DNA of 64,000 nt from Bacteroidetes bacterium ADurb.Bin174 (GTDB taxonomy: Bacteria > Bacteroidota > Bacteroidia > Bacteroidales > Paludibacteraceae): assembly GCA_002070265.1 (NCBI GenBank), contig MWCX01000016.1, positions 1 through 64,000 on the forward strand, written 5' to 3'. The notes beneath the pieces were generated by a model that saw only the letters and a list, made by a program, of their open reading frames with translations, was not told where the DNA came from and searched no databases. Position 1 is the first letter of the stretch. Each line of letters starts with the position of its first letter. Shown here piece after piece: positions 8,201 to 17,264 of this stretch. Both the position numbers and the translations under genes were made by a program.

Positions 8201-10821
8201 TTGTTTCCGGACGTCAGCGTATTCGTTCCCGCAAGAAAGAGCGAGACATTGGCTCCTGATTCCAGCGCGAAGGGGCACTGCTGGTTGCCCGTTGCAGCGA
8301 GCGTCAGGTTCGAGAGCGTGACCTCGCTCGTCACCCCCGCCGCCACAACCACGCACACCTGACCCGCCGTGTTGGTACCCGAAATCGTGAACGGCCCCGC
8401 GTTCGTAAGCGTAAGCGTTGGCAAGACATACGACCACCCCTCGCCGCTCGAGCCGGCTTCATAAAGCTCAATTCCGTTGATAGTCACACCGACGGACGCG
8501 GGCAACGGAGTGTAGTAGTAGTCGGTACCGATCTCCGGGTTGCCGGTGAAGGTGCCGCCGGTACCGGCGAACATTTTTTCGTTCCAGTTCCACGCGTTCG
8601 AAGCATCTGCACCGTTCGGGATGCCCCAGGTTTGGCCTGTTCCATTTTCATACAGCGTGATGCCCGTACAGTTTTCGAACATGGCGTTGTAGCACCATTC
8701 GACCAAATTCGTAGCCGGAAGCTCCGGCAGACGTGTCAGACCCGTGCAGCCCTTGAACATGGCGTTGTAGCACCAGCCAATCAGATTTGTAGCCGGAAGC
8801 TCCGGCGCCTGCGTCAATCTCGTGCAGCCCTTGAACATTTCCGCGTAGCACGCCCAGCCCAGCGTGTCGGCAGGCAGTGCCGGTGGTGTTGTCAGGTTCG
8901 TGCAGTCTTCGAACATGCCTAAGTAAGAGATGTCTGCCAGCGAGTCGGCAGGCAGCGACGGTGCCTCGGTCAAAGCCGTACAGTCTTTGAACATTTTTTG
9001 GTAGCAAGCGAAAGCCAGCGTTGTGGCAGGCAGCTCAGGGGCTGTTGTTAGTACTATGCAGCTATCAAACATCTGCTCATAGCAATTACCGGTCATCGTC
9101 AGTGCCGGCAGTTCGGGTGCCTGTGTCAGCGAGATGCAGTCTTCGAACATGGAGCAGTAGCAACGGCTTTCCAGTGTCGTGGCAGGCAGCACCGGTGCCT
9201 GTGTCAGCGAGGTGCAGCCCTTGAACATGGAGTCGTAGCAGGTTGATCCCAGCGTATCGGCAGACAGCACCGGCGCCTGTGCCAGGCTTGTACAGCCTTC
9301 GAACATGCCTTGGTAGCAGCTTCCGGCAAGCGTCTGCGCCGGCAGCACCGGCGCCTGTGTTAAGCTCGTGCAGCCTTTGAACATGTACTGGTAGCAGTAA
9401 TTGGCAAGCTCTGTTACCGGCAGCACCGGTGCTTGCGTCAGTGATGTGCAACCGCGGAACATGTCGGCGTAGCAGAAATCGAACATCTTGATCTCCGGCA
9501 GCGCGGGTGCTGCCTTCAGACCCGTGCAATTGCGGAACATGCCGAAGTAGCAGCCTGTATTCAGCTTCGTCGCCGTCAGCGGCGGGGCACTGACGAGCGC
9601 CGCGCAGTCCTTGAAGAGGTTCCCGAAGCAGTAAACGTCCATCTCCGGATGTTCACCGGCATCAACCTTCGGATAGTCGAGCAGGGCTTCGAAACTGCCT
9701 GAACAGGCAACCTCCCCGGCGGCATCTATTACCCAGCCGGGCTTATTATAGCCGTTAATGCGGGTGTTGTTCGTCCCTCGGATGTGCAACGTGTATGTGC
9801 CGGTACCGTTGTCCGCCGCAGCCGCGCCTGTGATGGTAAAGGATTCCCAGTCCGTCATGTTGGTGGAGTAGAAAAGCTGTCCGTTCCACAACACTTCGCT
9901 TGGTGTGACAGTAAAAGTATCCGTACTTGAGAAGGTAAGGCAGGCCGGCAACGGAGTGTAGTAGTAGTCGGTACCGATGACCGGATCGCCGGTGAAGGTG
10001 CCGCCCGTGCCATTGAGCATGATAAAGTTCCATTCCTTTGCGGGTTGCGCGTTGGCGGGGATTCCCCATGTCGGACCTATTCCGTCTTCGTAGAGCGTAA
10101 TGCCTGTGCACTCCTTGAACAAGCTGTGGTAGCATGCAGCGGTCAGATTTGTGGCCGGCAATTCCGGCAGGCGCGTGAGTGCCTCGCAGTTCGCGAACAT
10201 GGAGTTGTAGCACCGCACGGCCAGTGTCTTGGCCGGCAGCGCCGGTGTCTCTGTCAGACTTAAGCAGTTTTGGAACATGCGTACGTAGCATTCTTCGGCC
10301 AGCGTCTCGGCCGGCAACGCCGGAGCGTTCATCAGGCTTGTGCAGGTATTGAACATGTCGAAATAACAACCCTTCGCCAGCGTTGTGGCGGGAAGCTCAG
10401 GAGCACTGATCAAGGCTTCACAGTTGTAGAATAATCTGTAGAAACAGAAGTCTTTGCCGGCAAGCGAAAGTGTCGGGTTATCACCATCGGTAAGTGTCAT
10501 GATATTGCCCGAGGCTCTTATTTTTCCTGACATTACAAATCTGGCATAATTATCAATGCTCCCATGGTAATTTCCCTTGAAAAAGACGCTATCACCTGCC
10601 GCAAGATTAATATCCGTACCAAAGGTGTAGGCAGTCCAGTTGATACCGTCCGTGCTTGTCTGAATATCGGCGGTAATACTGCCGGTTACACTTAATTTTA
10701 CATGACCCGCTTCATCGGCGGTAAAACAGAGATAATCAACTTGGGCATGTAAGCCGCTTGCTCCTATCAGCAGCAGGAGCATCAGGCATAGAAGCCTGAG
10801 GGTGGTTTTTTTTGGTTTCAT
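5245..10821 (-). CDS. Giant BspA-like leucine-rich-repeat surface protein, T9SS cargo
   Basis: The 1858-residue protein has a signal peptide (1-26, ending GLHAQ). About 23 units of 26 residues, consensus ATTLAxxCYxxMFxGCTSLT plus xAPxLP, lie in three arrays (4, 12 and 7 units). These are BspA-type LRRs, linked in other species to adhesion. Arrays 1 and 2 are each followed by a beta-rich module with WNGxLFYSTxxTxWxxFT. Between arrays 2 and 3 is a Gly-rich region built of GGTVTINGGTVTANGG and GAGIGGG repeats, like the beta-helical carbohydrate-binding (Cthe_2159-like) family. The C-terminus is a T9SS type A domain (VTFYPNPVRDILHI, AVRIYNIHG, LPAGIYMVRA). The gene follows an AraC regulator gene on the same strand, with a likely AraC site between them. 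Function in adhesion or glycan binding is inferred. Confidence 0.88.
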   Translation of the reverse strand: MKPKKTTLRLLCLMLLLLIGASGLHAQVDYLCFTADEAGHVKLSVTGSITADIQTSTDGINWTAYTFGTDINLAAGDSVFFKGNYHGSIDNYARFVMSGKIRASGNIMTLTDGDNPTLSLAGKDFCFYRLFYNCEALISAPELPATTLAKGCYFDMFNTCTSLMNAPALPAETLAEECYVRMFQNCLSLTETPALPAKTLAVRCYNSMFANCEALTRLPELPATNLTAACYHSLFKECTGITLYEDGIGPTWGIPANAQPAKEWNFIMLNGTGGTFTGDPVIGTDYYYTPLPACLTFSSTDTFTVTPSEVLWNGQLFYSTNMTDWESFTITGAAAADNGTGTYTLHIRGTNNTRINGYNKPGWVIDAAGEVACSGSFEALLDYPKVDAGEHPEMDVYCFGNLFKDCAALVSAPPLTATKLNTGCYFGMFRNCTGLKAAPALPEIKMFDFCYADMFRGCTSLTQAPVLPVTELANYCYQYMFKGCTSLTQAPVLPAQTLAGSCYQGMFEGCTSLAQAPVLSADTLGSTCYDSMFKGCTSLTQAPVLPATTLESRCYCSMFEDCISLTQAPELPALTMTGNCYEQMFDSCIVLTTAPELPATTLAFACYQKMFKDCTALTEAPSLPADSLADISYLGMFEDCTNLTTPPALPADTLGWACYAEMFKGCTRLTQAPELPATNLIGWCYNAMFKGCTGLTRLPELPATNLVEWCYNAMFENCTGITLYENGTGQTWGIPNGADASNAWNWNEKMFAGTGGTFTGNPEIGTDYYYTPLPASVGVTINGIELYEAGSSGEGWSYVLPTLTLTNAGPFTISGTNTAGQVCVVVAAGVTSEVTLSNLTLAATGNQQCPFALESGANVSLFLAGTNTLTSGNNRAGLEVSAGRTLSITNAPGDDAGALTATGGEYGAGIGGGNNGACGTVTINGGIVTANGSEFFGAGIGGGGGGGGGTVTINGGTVTANGGEMGAGIGSGGYAGSDGGNGGTVNISGGNVTAMGGNWSAGIGGGDGDAGGTVNISGGTVTATGGQYGAGIGGGNNDGNPDGIAGTGGTVNISGGHVIATGGKCAAGIGGGTGQQLAGSAGAALSVSGGTLFAIGGAGGAPGVGGGLGNVEEGDTGNAPDISGSNHFTGGSIRIDGDFAMAAPSNGTARVWCVTVPKLTPNASVVITSLGTYGVNDLFADNNGKLYLWLPNDNYDFTAGGTEYEATVSDADTTATAKAPPVLDAYLTFSSADTFKITPSAVSWNGELFYSTDATNWNAFTRDGATAANNGAGEFRLYFRGKNNTLITGGNLSYWIIDADTASVACSGNIETLLDYTIVEAGNHPTMAAICFSNLFKNCTALSSAPELAATNLSNNCYVRMFMGCTGLTAAPALPATTVTGGCYQEMFEGCTSLTQAPVLPAMTLISSCYREMFYGCTALTTAPELPATTLAPACYQEMFSGCTSLTNAPALPAMTLAAGCYIGMFSGCTGLTAPPELPAMTLNPFCYNEMFSGCTSLTSLPELPATTLAISCYRSMFENCTGIKLSTTGPGLEWSIPANADATGATDWNLNMFAGTGGAFTGNPEIGTTYYLPAYELWICGVQVTSANKDNLSAIPGVSAGTASYNPDTQTLTLNNVMINKSGDQNIIKSSIDGLIIEVVGENNLTANGWSLIDVNNNSTIQGNGTLNIENTRTNDFGINVDCASDTLTIKDCTVNVTSPMYGIRGTGYETLIFDNAAVTAKGTSNGSIYGFKEIKFDNCQIIEPEGAVFNPTQKAICYANGTIVKDTVKIEPTATSIDKLVAHTVTFYPNPVRDILHIQAEKAVTAVRIYNIHGAVVTQAAGDIREINLTHLPAGIYMVRAEIGERVSTMRIIKEQ
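7400..8460 (-). repeat. GC-rich Gly-repeat block inside the BspA-like gene
   Basis: This block is much richer in GC than the surrounding DNA because codons for Gly, Ala and Thr are mostly GGC, GCG and ACG/ACC. It encodes roughly nine imperfect units of TVTINGGTVTANGG followed by GAGIGGG. The bias opens long false reading frames on the plus strand. Codon use differs from the LRR arrays on either side, suggesting a separate origin of this module. Confidence 0.7.
8640..9573 (-). repeat. Array of 12 LRR-coding 78-bp repeats
   Basis: Twelve consecutive 78-bp units encode the second LRR array of the surface protein. Neighbouring units such as those with CTSLTQAPVLP are nearly identical, so recombination between units could change repeat number. 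Shorter arrays of the same unit lie at about 6260-6790 (7 units) and 10110-10410 (4 units). Confidence 0.8.
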
Positions 10822-10887
10822 AGTGTTTGTGTTGAGTTTAAAGTTCTAAGTTTATAAAGTTTACTGTTTTTGTTTTTTTATTTTTTG

Positions 10888-10957
10888 CAAAAATACGAAA
10901 AGCAGGATTTCAAGTAGTGGCTAAACAACAAAAAAGAGTGGCTAAACAACAAAAAAG
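10888..10957 (-). promoter_or_regulatory. Promoter and tandem AraC-type operator of the BspA-like gene
   Basis: On the minus strand a -7 box TATTTTTG lies at 10888-10895, 67 bp before the start codon. No TTG stands at the normal spacing; instead two perfect, abutting 21-bp direct repeats (10916-10936 and 10937-10957, AGTGGCTAAAC...) begin there. AraC proteins bind direct half-sites 21 bp apart, next to or over the -35 region. The upstream AraC gene ends exactly where the second repeat ends. Confidence 0.65.
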
Positions 10958-12106
10958 CTAATTTGACAAGTTTGTTTGTTTCCAAACAGAGGGTTGGACA
11001 CCCTCTTTGGCTTTAAACTGACGGAAAAATGTGCTTGTATCGGCGTAGCCCAAGCGAGAGGTAAGTTCTGTCATTGTTGTTTTGGGGTTGTTAGTTATAA
11101 TCCGTTTTGCTTCCTCTATTCTTAAAGAATTGATCCACTGACGGAAGGTAATACTCATTTCAGAGTTGAAGTGGGACGACAGGTAGGTGCGATTAGTTCC
11201 TAAATATTTAGCCAAGTCATCAATGGTAATACCCGGTATCAAAAAAAGCTTTTCTGATATCCACGACTCCATGGTTCTGTTGACATTGGTGCCGGATATA
11301 TCTTGGTTTATAATTTCGGTTGTAGTGTCGGACACTGAAAGTGATTGTTCATAGTTGGTTTCTTCTACCATCATCGGCATCTCTATTATTTCAAACTGCC
11401 ACGGATAGTTGAGCAGTTTTATACCAAAAAATGTATAAAAACAGAGCAAGAAGAGATTGAAAATAACACTTATTTCAAAATTGGGATATTGGGTGGTAAT
11501 AAGAGCAAGCACACCAATCCCAAGTGCTCCGCAAAACGCTATGGCAATCCAACGCATACGAGCCGCAATGTTGTCCGAATAGAAATTATCCATCACTCTG
11601 CGGAACGCACGGTAGTGGCGTGTAAAGTAGACTGTAAAGTACACAAGTATAATGCAATATGTGGCACCAAAACTTAACAGGTAAACCGAAATCGCAACAG
11701 CCGATTCCGGCAACAACAGATAGCCTACCACAATCGCAACAACATACAAAACAATAGCGACTATCTGACATATTAGTGATTTTGATTTAATACTTTTAGG
11801 GTCAAGTAACATTACGCAGACAAGAGTAAGTATAAACGCCTGTGTTACTGAAATCGAGAGTGTTATTATTTGTGTAAGCAAAATGTCTTGACTTGTCGCA
11901 TCAGCAGTTTTTCCGGTATGATCAAACAGTTCTACTAAATTTCCTATAGCAACACAAAAGAAAGCCACAGCCAACAGTCGCTTCGCAATACGGTAGTTGC
12001 GCATCGCCGCCCTATTTTCGTTAAATTGTGTAAGAAAAAGCAATCCGAAAACAGAAGTAGCCACAAACAATGCTACAAGTGAATAGTAATAGAGTGTTGC
12101 TGTCAT
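10958..12106 (-). CDS. Membrane-embedded AraC-family transcription regulator
   Basis: The 382-residue protein has about seven hydrophobic helices in residues 1-235 (for example LYYYSLVALFVATSVFGLLF and TLSISVTQAFILTLVCVMLL). A linker follows, then a C-terminal AraC domain (about 285-382) with two helix-turn-helix motifs: ITIDDLAKYLGTNRTYLSSHF and MTELTSRLGYADTSTFFRQF. Multi-pass AraC proteins of this layout are common in Bacteroidota and are thought to sense an envelope or extracellular cue. It lies directly upstream of the giant surface-protein gene on the same strand and is its likely regulator. The ligand is unknown. Confidence 0.85.
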   Translation of the reverse strand: MTATLYYYSLVALFVATSVFGLLFLTQFNENRAAMRNYRIAKRLLAVAFFCVAIGNLVELFDHTGKTADATSQDILLTQIITLSISVTQAFILTLVCVMLLDPKSIKSKSLICQIVAIVLYVVAIVVGYLLLPESAVAISVYLLSFGATYCIILVYFTVYFTRHYRAFRRVMDNFYSDNIAARMRWIAIAFCGALGIGVLALITTQYPNFEISVIFNLFLLCFYTFFGIKLLNYPWQFEIIEMPMMVEETNYEQSLSVSDTTTEIINQDISGTNVNRTMESWISEKLFLIPGITIDDLAKYLGTNRTYLSSHFNSEMSITFRQWINSLRIEEAKRIITNNPKTTMTELTSRLGYADTSTFFRQFKAKEGVQPSVWKQTNLSN

Positions 12107-12269
12107 CGGTTAATTGTGTGTTTCTTAATCTTGCGCGCTACATGATATTTTTTATCAACCTGAGATACAAAGGTATAAAAAATCTGCTTTTAATAAAACT
12201 TTAGCATGTTTATATTGAACTTGGGACTTCGCCTCAAACCCCAGCCCCGGATGATTAGTTACAACACTT

Positions 12270-13469
12270 TCAATATAGCAAACCAAAAAGCCAAAGCGGA
12301 ATTTTATTTGCAAAACCAATTTCTAAATCATCCAAAGCTAAATAAGCATCCGGCAAACCCATAATTTGCTCTCTGCCTTTATTTTTTCCACCAACTTCAA
12401 AGTGATATTTTTGATTTATCAAAAAATCTGTCTCTTTGGAAAATTCAACGGTCTCAGTAACATTTAACTGATTACAAAAAAATGTTTCTCTTATATTTCC
12501 AAGGTCCGGCTTGCCACTAAGCGCAAAAGCGTAGCATAGATTGGTATTTCCTAAATAAATTTTTTCCGGTTTTGTCAGTGTGCTGAAACTCTTGGATTTT
12601 TCTTGCAAGGTTTGAATGGCTTGTGCTTTTTGTAAAAAATGAATATAAGCAAGCAGACTGTTTCTGCTCACACCTACGTCTTGACTTAACCGAGTGATAT
12701 TCGGAGAGAAAGGAACCATTGTAGAAATGATGTAAAGCAGCTTTTTTACCTTATCAATGGATGAGAAATCAATTTTTTCTACCGTAGGCAAATCAAATTC
12801 AAGAACAGCATTAATGGTTTGAGCCAATTTGGGCAAATAGCTCTCTTTACCTTCTAAATAGTAGGGATAATACCCAATTTGCAAATATTCGGAAAATAGG
12901 GGCAAAATTTTAATTTGGGAGGTGATGTTTTGAGCAATTTCAACATGATTGGTCAAAATTTGCTCTAATGTATATGCTTCAATATCAAGTATTTTCTCAC
13001 ACTTTAAAAACTCTCTAAAAGACATTCCCGGCAGAAAATACTGCACAGCTCTTCTACTCAAATCGGCCTCGCCTTTTGAGATTTCTAAAATAGACGAGCC
13101 TGTAAAAACAATTTTCAGTTCAGGGAAACCATCGTATAAATTTTTAATTTCCCTTGACCACGTGGCATATTTGTGTACTTCATCGAGCACCAAAAGTTCG
13201 CCGCCATTCTGCACAAAACTTTTACCTAATTCATACAGCGATTTTCCGCTAAACCAAATATGGTCCAAGCTGGCGTATAATGTTTTTTGTGGTGCTTTTC
13301 CATAATTCTCTTTGATATACTGTAAAAGTAAAGTGGTTTTCCCGCTTCCCCTTGCACCCAAAAGCGAAATCAACCGATTATCCCAATTGATTTTTTTGTA
13401 CAAATACCGCTTAAACTGCGTATTTGTTTTATTTAGCTGTTGATAAAAAACTGTGTATAATGCTTCCAC
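12270..13469 (-). CDS. AAA ATPase with DUF4143 C-terminal domain
   Basis: The 399-residue protein starts at a GTG. Residues 30-170 form an AAA_14-type ATPase: Walker A GARGSGKTTLL, Walker B ELLVLDEVHK, and the sensor-like KIVFTGSS. The C-terminal half matches DUF4143, with a winged-helix segment (SRLSQDVGVSRNSLLAYI) and a nuclease-like strand pattern near FLINQKYHFEVGGKNKG. This architecture is widespread, often laterally moved and of unknown cellular role. It is followed by no partner gene. Three palindromes of the GTTGTTT-AAACAAC type sit just upstream and may be its operator. Confidence 0.85.
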   Translation of the reverse strand: MEALYTVFYQQLNKTNTQFKRYLYKKINWDNRLISLLGARGSGKTTLLLQYIKENYGKAPQKTLYASLDHIWFSGKSLYELGKSFVQNGGELLVLDEVHKYATWSREIKNLYDGFPELKIVFTGSSILEISKGEADLSRRAVQYFLPGMSFREFLKCEKILDIEAYTLEQILTNHVEIAQNITSQIKILPLFSEYLQIGYYPYYLEGKESYLPKLAQTINAVLEFDLPTVEKIDFSSIDKVKKLLYIISTMVPFSPNITRLSQDVGVSRNSLLAYIHFLQKAQAIQTLQEKSKSFSTLTKPEKIYLGNTNLCYAFALSGKPDLGNIRETFFCNQLNVTETVEFSKETDFLINQKYHFEVGGKNKGREQIMGLPDAYLALDDLEIGFANKIPLWLFGLLY

Positions 13470-13499
13470 CTCTGACTATTTTTTTACAAAGATAGTAAA

Positions 13500-13581
13500 T
13501 TGTTTTTTACAAACAACAGTTTCTGCCATTTTTGTTGTTTGTAAACAACAATATTTGATGTTTTTGTTGTTTGCAGACAAC
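13500..13581 (-). promoter_or_regulatory. Three GTTGTTT-palindromes upstream of the DUF4143 gene
   Basis: TTGTTT-N5-AAACAA (13500-13516), TTGTTGTTT-GT-AAACAACAA (13532-13551) and TTGTTGTTTGCAGACAAC (13564-13581) are spaced about 31-33 bp centre to centre. They lie 31-112 bp before the GTG start, a position fitting an autoregulatory operator. No regulator is assigned. Confidence 0.45.
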
Positions 13582-13674
13582 GATAATTTCAATGGTTCCC
13601 GAACTCGGGGCAGCCAAAAGAAAAAGAAAACACAAAAGGGGCTGTCTCAAAAGTAACTATTTAACAAAATCCAT

Positions 13675-13797
13675 AAGGTGTCTTAGAAGTGTTCAAATGC
13701 AAGGCACTGAGATTGAGGGCAAAGGAGCATACTGAAGTATATGACTGAGTCCGAATATCGAAAGTAACGCAGCAATTGGGCACTTATAAGACAACGC
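13675..13797 (+). repeat. Dispersed 125-bp element R, copy 1
   Basis: This is homologous to the reverse complement of 18983-19112. Shared blocks are GGTGTCTTAGAAGTG, AAATGCAAGGC, CTGAGATTGAGGGCA, GAATATCGAAAG, AACGCAGCA and TTGGGCACTTAT. The ends are imperfect inverted repeats. The middle 20-30 bp differ between copies. A half copy of the GGGGCTGTCTC terminator stem lies 20-40 bp to its left. No coding potential is seen. Confidence 0.7.
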
Positions 13798-13800
13798 AAA

Positions 13801-13835
13801 AAAAACCTCAGCTACATAACATAACCGAGGGTTTT
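13801..13835 (-). terminator. Terminator of pnp
   Basis: AAAACCTC...CCGAGGGTTTT forms a hairpin about 58 bp after the pnp stop, and on the minus strand the 3' side runs into T residues. It is also next to repeat element R. Confidence 0.55.
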
Positions 13836-13892
13836 CTATGATTTTGATAAATTCCAAAATTCCTTTTTAGGATGCAAAGGGGAAGGAGGATT

Positions 13893-16025
13893 TTATTTCT
13901 TCTCTTCTCTTGGTGGGCGAGGCAATAAAGCCTTGCGTGACAGTTTGAATTTGCCTGTCCGGGCATCAATATCCAGGAGTTTAACTTCGATGATGTCGTT
14001 TTCCTTGAGTCCTGAAGTTTCCATACTTTCGATGCGTTTCCAGTCAATTTCGGATATGTGCAACAGACCTTCTTTACCGGGTAAAAACTCCACAAAGCAA
14101 CCATAAGGCATGATGGATTTTACTTTGGCTTCGTAGGTTTCTCCGACTTCCGGCGTAGCTACAATACCTTTAATCTTTCTCACGGCAGCATCAATGGATG
14201 CTTTATTATTGGCGGCAATTTCAACACGTCCCTGGTCACCGATCTCTTCTATGGAAATAATTGCACCGGTTTCAACCTGCATGGCTTGAATAATCTTTCC
14301 GCCGGGACCGATGATGGCACCAATCATTTCTTTCGGAACGAACATCACTACAATACGTGGAGCATGCGGTTTCAAATCTTCGCGCGGCTCTGCAATGGTT
14401 TCTTTCATTTTATTGAGGATGTACATACGTCCTTCTTTGGCTTGATTTAAAGCTTTTTCAAGGATTTCGTACGACAAGCCATCTACTTTGATGTCCATTT
14501 GAGTGGCAGTGATACCATCTTTGGTACCCGTCACTTTGAAGTCCATATCACCCAGGTGATCTTCATCACCCAAAATATCGGACAATACCGCGAAATTCTT
14601 TCCTTTATTTTCAGAGATCAATCCCATGGCAATACCCGAAACCGGTTTTTTAATTTGAACACCGGCGTCCATCAAAGCCAGAGTACCGGCACAAACTGTA
14701 GCCATAGAAGACGATCCGTTGGATTCCAGAATATCGGAAACAACACGTATTACATAAGGATAATCCTCAGGGATCATGGTCTTCAATGCACGGAAAGCCA
14801 GGTTACCATGACCCACTTCGCGACGGCTGACGCCTCTGGACGGGCGGGCTTCTCCGGTTGAAAATGGTGGAAAGTTATAGTGCAATAAAAATCTTTCTGT
14901 TCCCTGATTCAAAGCCTCATCAATAATTTTCTCATCTTGCTTGGTACCTAAGGTGACGGTAGTCAACGACTGTGTTTCACCACGGGTAAAGATAGCGGAT
15001 CCATGTGCTCCCGGCAAACAATCAATTTCCGACCAAATCGGGCGAATCTCCGTAGTTTTACGACCGTCTAAACGTTTTCCCTCATCCAGGATAGAACGCC
15101 GCATCGCTTCTTTTTCAACTGCGTGATAATATTTGTCAATTAAATCTTTCTTTTCTTCGGCCACTTCAGGGTCCAGTGTTTCAATGTATTCTGCTTTTAC
15201 AGCTTCAAAATTTTCAACCCGTGAATGTTTATCAGCATTGCAGGCAGTTGCCAAAGCATATACTTTATCGTAAGTTTTTTCGCGAATGTCTTTTTCTAAT
15301 TCTTCGTCATTTTCCTCGTGGCAATACTCACGCTTTTGAGTTTTACCTACGTCCTCCATCAGCTCCAATTGAACCTTACAATGAACTTTGATGGCTTCAT
15401 GCGCAATCTTCATTGCTTCTAACAATTCTTCTTCGCTCACTTCTTTCATTTCGCCTTCAACCATCATAATATTATCCAAGGTAGCGGCAACAATGATATC
15501 CATATCGGCATTTCCCAATTGCTCGAAAGTGGGATTCACAACAAACTCACCGTCAACTCTGGCAACGCGAACCTCGGAAATTGGCCCGTTGAAAGGCACA
15601 TCCGATACAGCCAAAGCAGCGGAAGCAGCCAAACCGGCTAAAGCATCAGGCATGTCTTTGCCGTCGGCAGAAACCAACATTACATTTACAAAAGTCTCAG
15701 CATGAAAATCATCCGGGAAAAGCGGACGAAGCGCACGATCGACCAGGCGCGAAATCAAAATCTCATAATCCGAAGGACGACCTTCCCTGCGAAGGAAACC
15801 ACCGGGGAAGCGACCGAAGGCAGCAAATTTTTCTTTATACTCGACTGAAAGCGGCATAAAATCCGTATCCGGAAGTGCTTCTTTTGCAGCACAAACCGTA
15901 GCCAATAACATGGTGTCACCCATACGTACCATTACAGAACCGTCAGCCTGTTTAGCTAACTTTCCGGTCTCAATGGTAATCTCTCTTCCATCACCCATTG
16001 TGATGGTTTTTGTAATTACATTCAT
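13893..16025 (-). CDS. pnp: Polyribonucleotide nucleotidyltransferase (PNPase)
   Basis: The 710-residue protein has the full PNPase layout: first RNase PH domain ([19 protein letters not shown] near residue 70), an all-alpha linker, a second RNase PH domain ([29 protein letters not shown]), a KH domain ([13 protein letters not shown], about 565) and an S1 domain ([20 protein letters not shown]). It degrades RNA 3' to 5' with phosphate. Length and motifs are normal. The gene stands alone with a terminator downstream and a repeat-rich intergenic stretch upstream. Confidence 0.98.
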   Translation of the reverse strand: MNVITKTITMGDGREITIETGKLAKQADGSVMVRMGDTMLLATVCAAKEALPDTDFMPLSVEYKEKFAAFGRFPGGFLRREGRPSDYEILISRLVDRALRPLFPDDFHAETFVNVMLVSADGKDMPDALAGLAASAALAVSDVPFNGPISEVRVARVDGEFVVNPTFEQLGNADMDIIVAATLDNIMMVEGEMKEVSEEELLEAMKIAHEAIKVHCKVQLELMEDVGKTQKREYCHEENDEELEKDIREKTYDKVYALATACNADKHSRVENFEAVKAEYIETLDPEVAEEKKDLIDKYYHAVEKEAMRRSILDEGKRLDGRKTTEIRPIWSEIDCLPGAHGSAIFTRGETQSLTTVTLGTKQDEKIIDEALNQGTERFLLHYNFPPFSTGEARPSRGVSRREVGHGNLAFRALKTMIPEDYPYVIRVVSDILESNGSSSMATVCAGTLALMDAGVQIKKPVSGIAMGLISENKGKNFAVLSDILGDEDHLGDMDFKVTGTKDGITATQMDIKVDGLSYEILEKALNQAKEGRMYILNKMKETIAEPREDLKPHAPRIVVMFVPKEMIGAIIGPGGKIIQAMQVETGAIISIEEIGDQGRVEIAANNKASIDAAVRKIKGIVATPEVGETYEAKVKSIMPYGCFVEFLPGKEGLLHISEIDWKRIESMETSGLKENDIIEVKLLDIDARTGKFKLSRKALLPRPPREEKK

Positions 16026-16244
16026 AAAAATTACATGTTTATTTTTTAATACTTCTAAATGTCGGGCGCAAAGGTACGATTTAAAAATGGATTTTAACCC
16101 ATACCATGGAACTCGTAACTCGCGACCCCGACATTAATAAATTAATTTTCTCTATATCTCTATAGATTTTTTATGTTTGCAAGACCTCAATGCTTTGCTT
16201 AACTTCGCATCAAATTAAACCTGGGGCGTTGCCCCAAACCCCAC

Positions 16245-16428
16245 TTCATTTTTTTGTTTTGACACAAAAAAATGAAGCAAAAAAAGTCAAGACTGCGCCC
16301 GCTTCGCTCAAAAAACTTGCGCTTGATTGACTAAATCGTTCAAACTCGCTGCTACGCAGCTCAGACAAGAACGATTCTTTACGTCAATCTCACTTGTTTT
16401 TTGGCTCATCGGACGAGGTCCGGTCGCG
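16245..16428 (+). repeat. Structured dispersed repeat family A, copy A1
   Basis: This is the first of five copies or partial copies (with 24371, 27132, 42024 and 45623). Hairpin 1 pairs TTTTGAC with GTCAAGA. Hairpin 2 pairs GATTGAC...ATCGTTC with GAACGAT...GTCAATC around an inner stem GCTGC-TAC-GCAGC. Upstream bases (about 16200-16242) hold a short GGGGC-GTT-GCCCC hairpin. The whole 16026-16499 gap contains no gene that can be supported. Confidence 0.75.
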
Positions 16429-16499
16429 ATTCAATGCATAAAATTAATTGTATAAAATATTTTTTGTTATATACTTAACCATTTTAAAATAAAAACATT

Positions 16500-17210
16500 A
16501 TGGAAACAACTGAAAATTATGTAATGCCTCGTATTGGTGAAAAAGCACCTTCTTTTACTGCTGTAACGACTCAAGGAACCATCAATTTCCCTGAAGATTA
16601 TGCCGGGAAATGGTCTATCTTGTTTAGCCACCCTGCCGATTTTACACCGGTTTGTACATCTGAATTTATGACTTTTGCATCCATGGCTGAAGAATTCAAA
16701 GCTTTGAATTGCCAGTTAGTCGGTTTGTCTGTTGACGGTCTGTATAGCCACATAGCCTGGCTGCGTACCATCAAAGAAAAAATTGAATATAAAGGTATGA
16801 AAAACGTAGAGGTAAAATTCCCCTTGATCGAGGACATCTCTATGAATGTAGCCAAAAAATACGGTATGATTCAGTCGGAAAGCACAACGAAAGCTGTCAG
16901 AGCGGTATTCTTTGTTGACCCGACGGGTATCATCCGTGCCATCATTTATTATCCGCTTTCTTTGGGTAGAAACTTTGATGAATTGAAACGAGTGTTGGTT
17001 GCGTTGCAGACTGCTGATGCCTTTGGTGTGGCTACGCCTGCCGATTGGAGACCCGGTGATGATGTAATCGTTCCGACTGCCGGTTCTTGCGGTACTGCTC
17101 AAAGTCGTATGGAAGGGAAGGAAGAAGGTGTGACTTGCTATGATTGGTTCTTCTGCACCAAAAAATTAAACAAAGAAAAAGTGGAAAAAACTTTAGGAGC
17201 TAAATTATAA
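16500..17210 (+). CDS. Peroxiredoxin, Prx6/archaeal-type
   Basis: The 236-residue AhpC/TSA protein has a peroxidatic Cys52 in HPADFTPVCTSEF (PxxxTxxC motif). It reduces hydrogen peroxide and organic peroxides in the cytoplasm. The long C-terminus carries Cys197, Cys213 and Cys219; the CYDWFFC spacing matches the resolving-cysteine pair of archaeal Prx6-type enzymes such as that of Aeropyrum, rather than short AhpC. It is a single gene preceded by repeat family A and followed by a strong hairpin at 17312. The electron donor is not visible nearby. Confidence 0.93.
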   Translation: METTENYVMPRIGEKAPSFTAVTTQGTINFPEDYAGKWSILFSHPADFTPVCTSEFMTFASMAEEFKALNCQLVGLSVDGLYSHIAWLRTIKEKIEYKGMKNVEVKFPLIEDISMNVAKKYGMIQSESTTKAVRAVFFVDPTGIIRAIIYYPLSLGRNFDELKRVLVALQTADAFGVATPADWRPGDDVIVPTAGSCGTAQSRMEGKEEGVTCYDWFFCTKKLNKEKVEKTLGAKL

Positions 17211-17264
17211 GGGATAAAATTGAGTTATAATATTCTTTTAGATTGATTTTAAAAAAACCTGCTA

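Noticed and set aside
7337..8362. Long plus-strand open frames rich in Pro and Ala opposite the surface-protein gene.
   Set aside because: They arise from the high GC of the Gly-repeat block on the other strand and have low-complexity translations with no domain.
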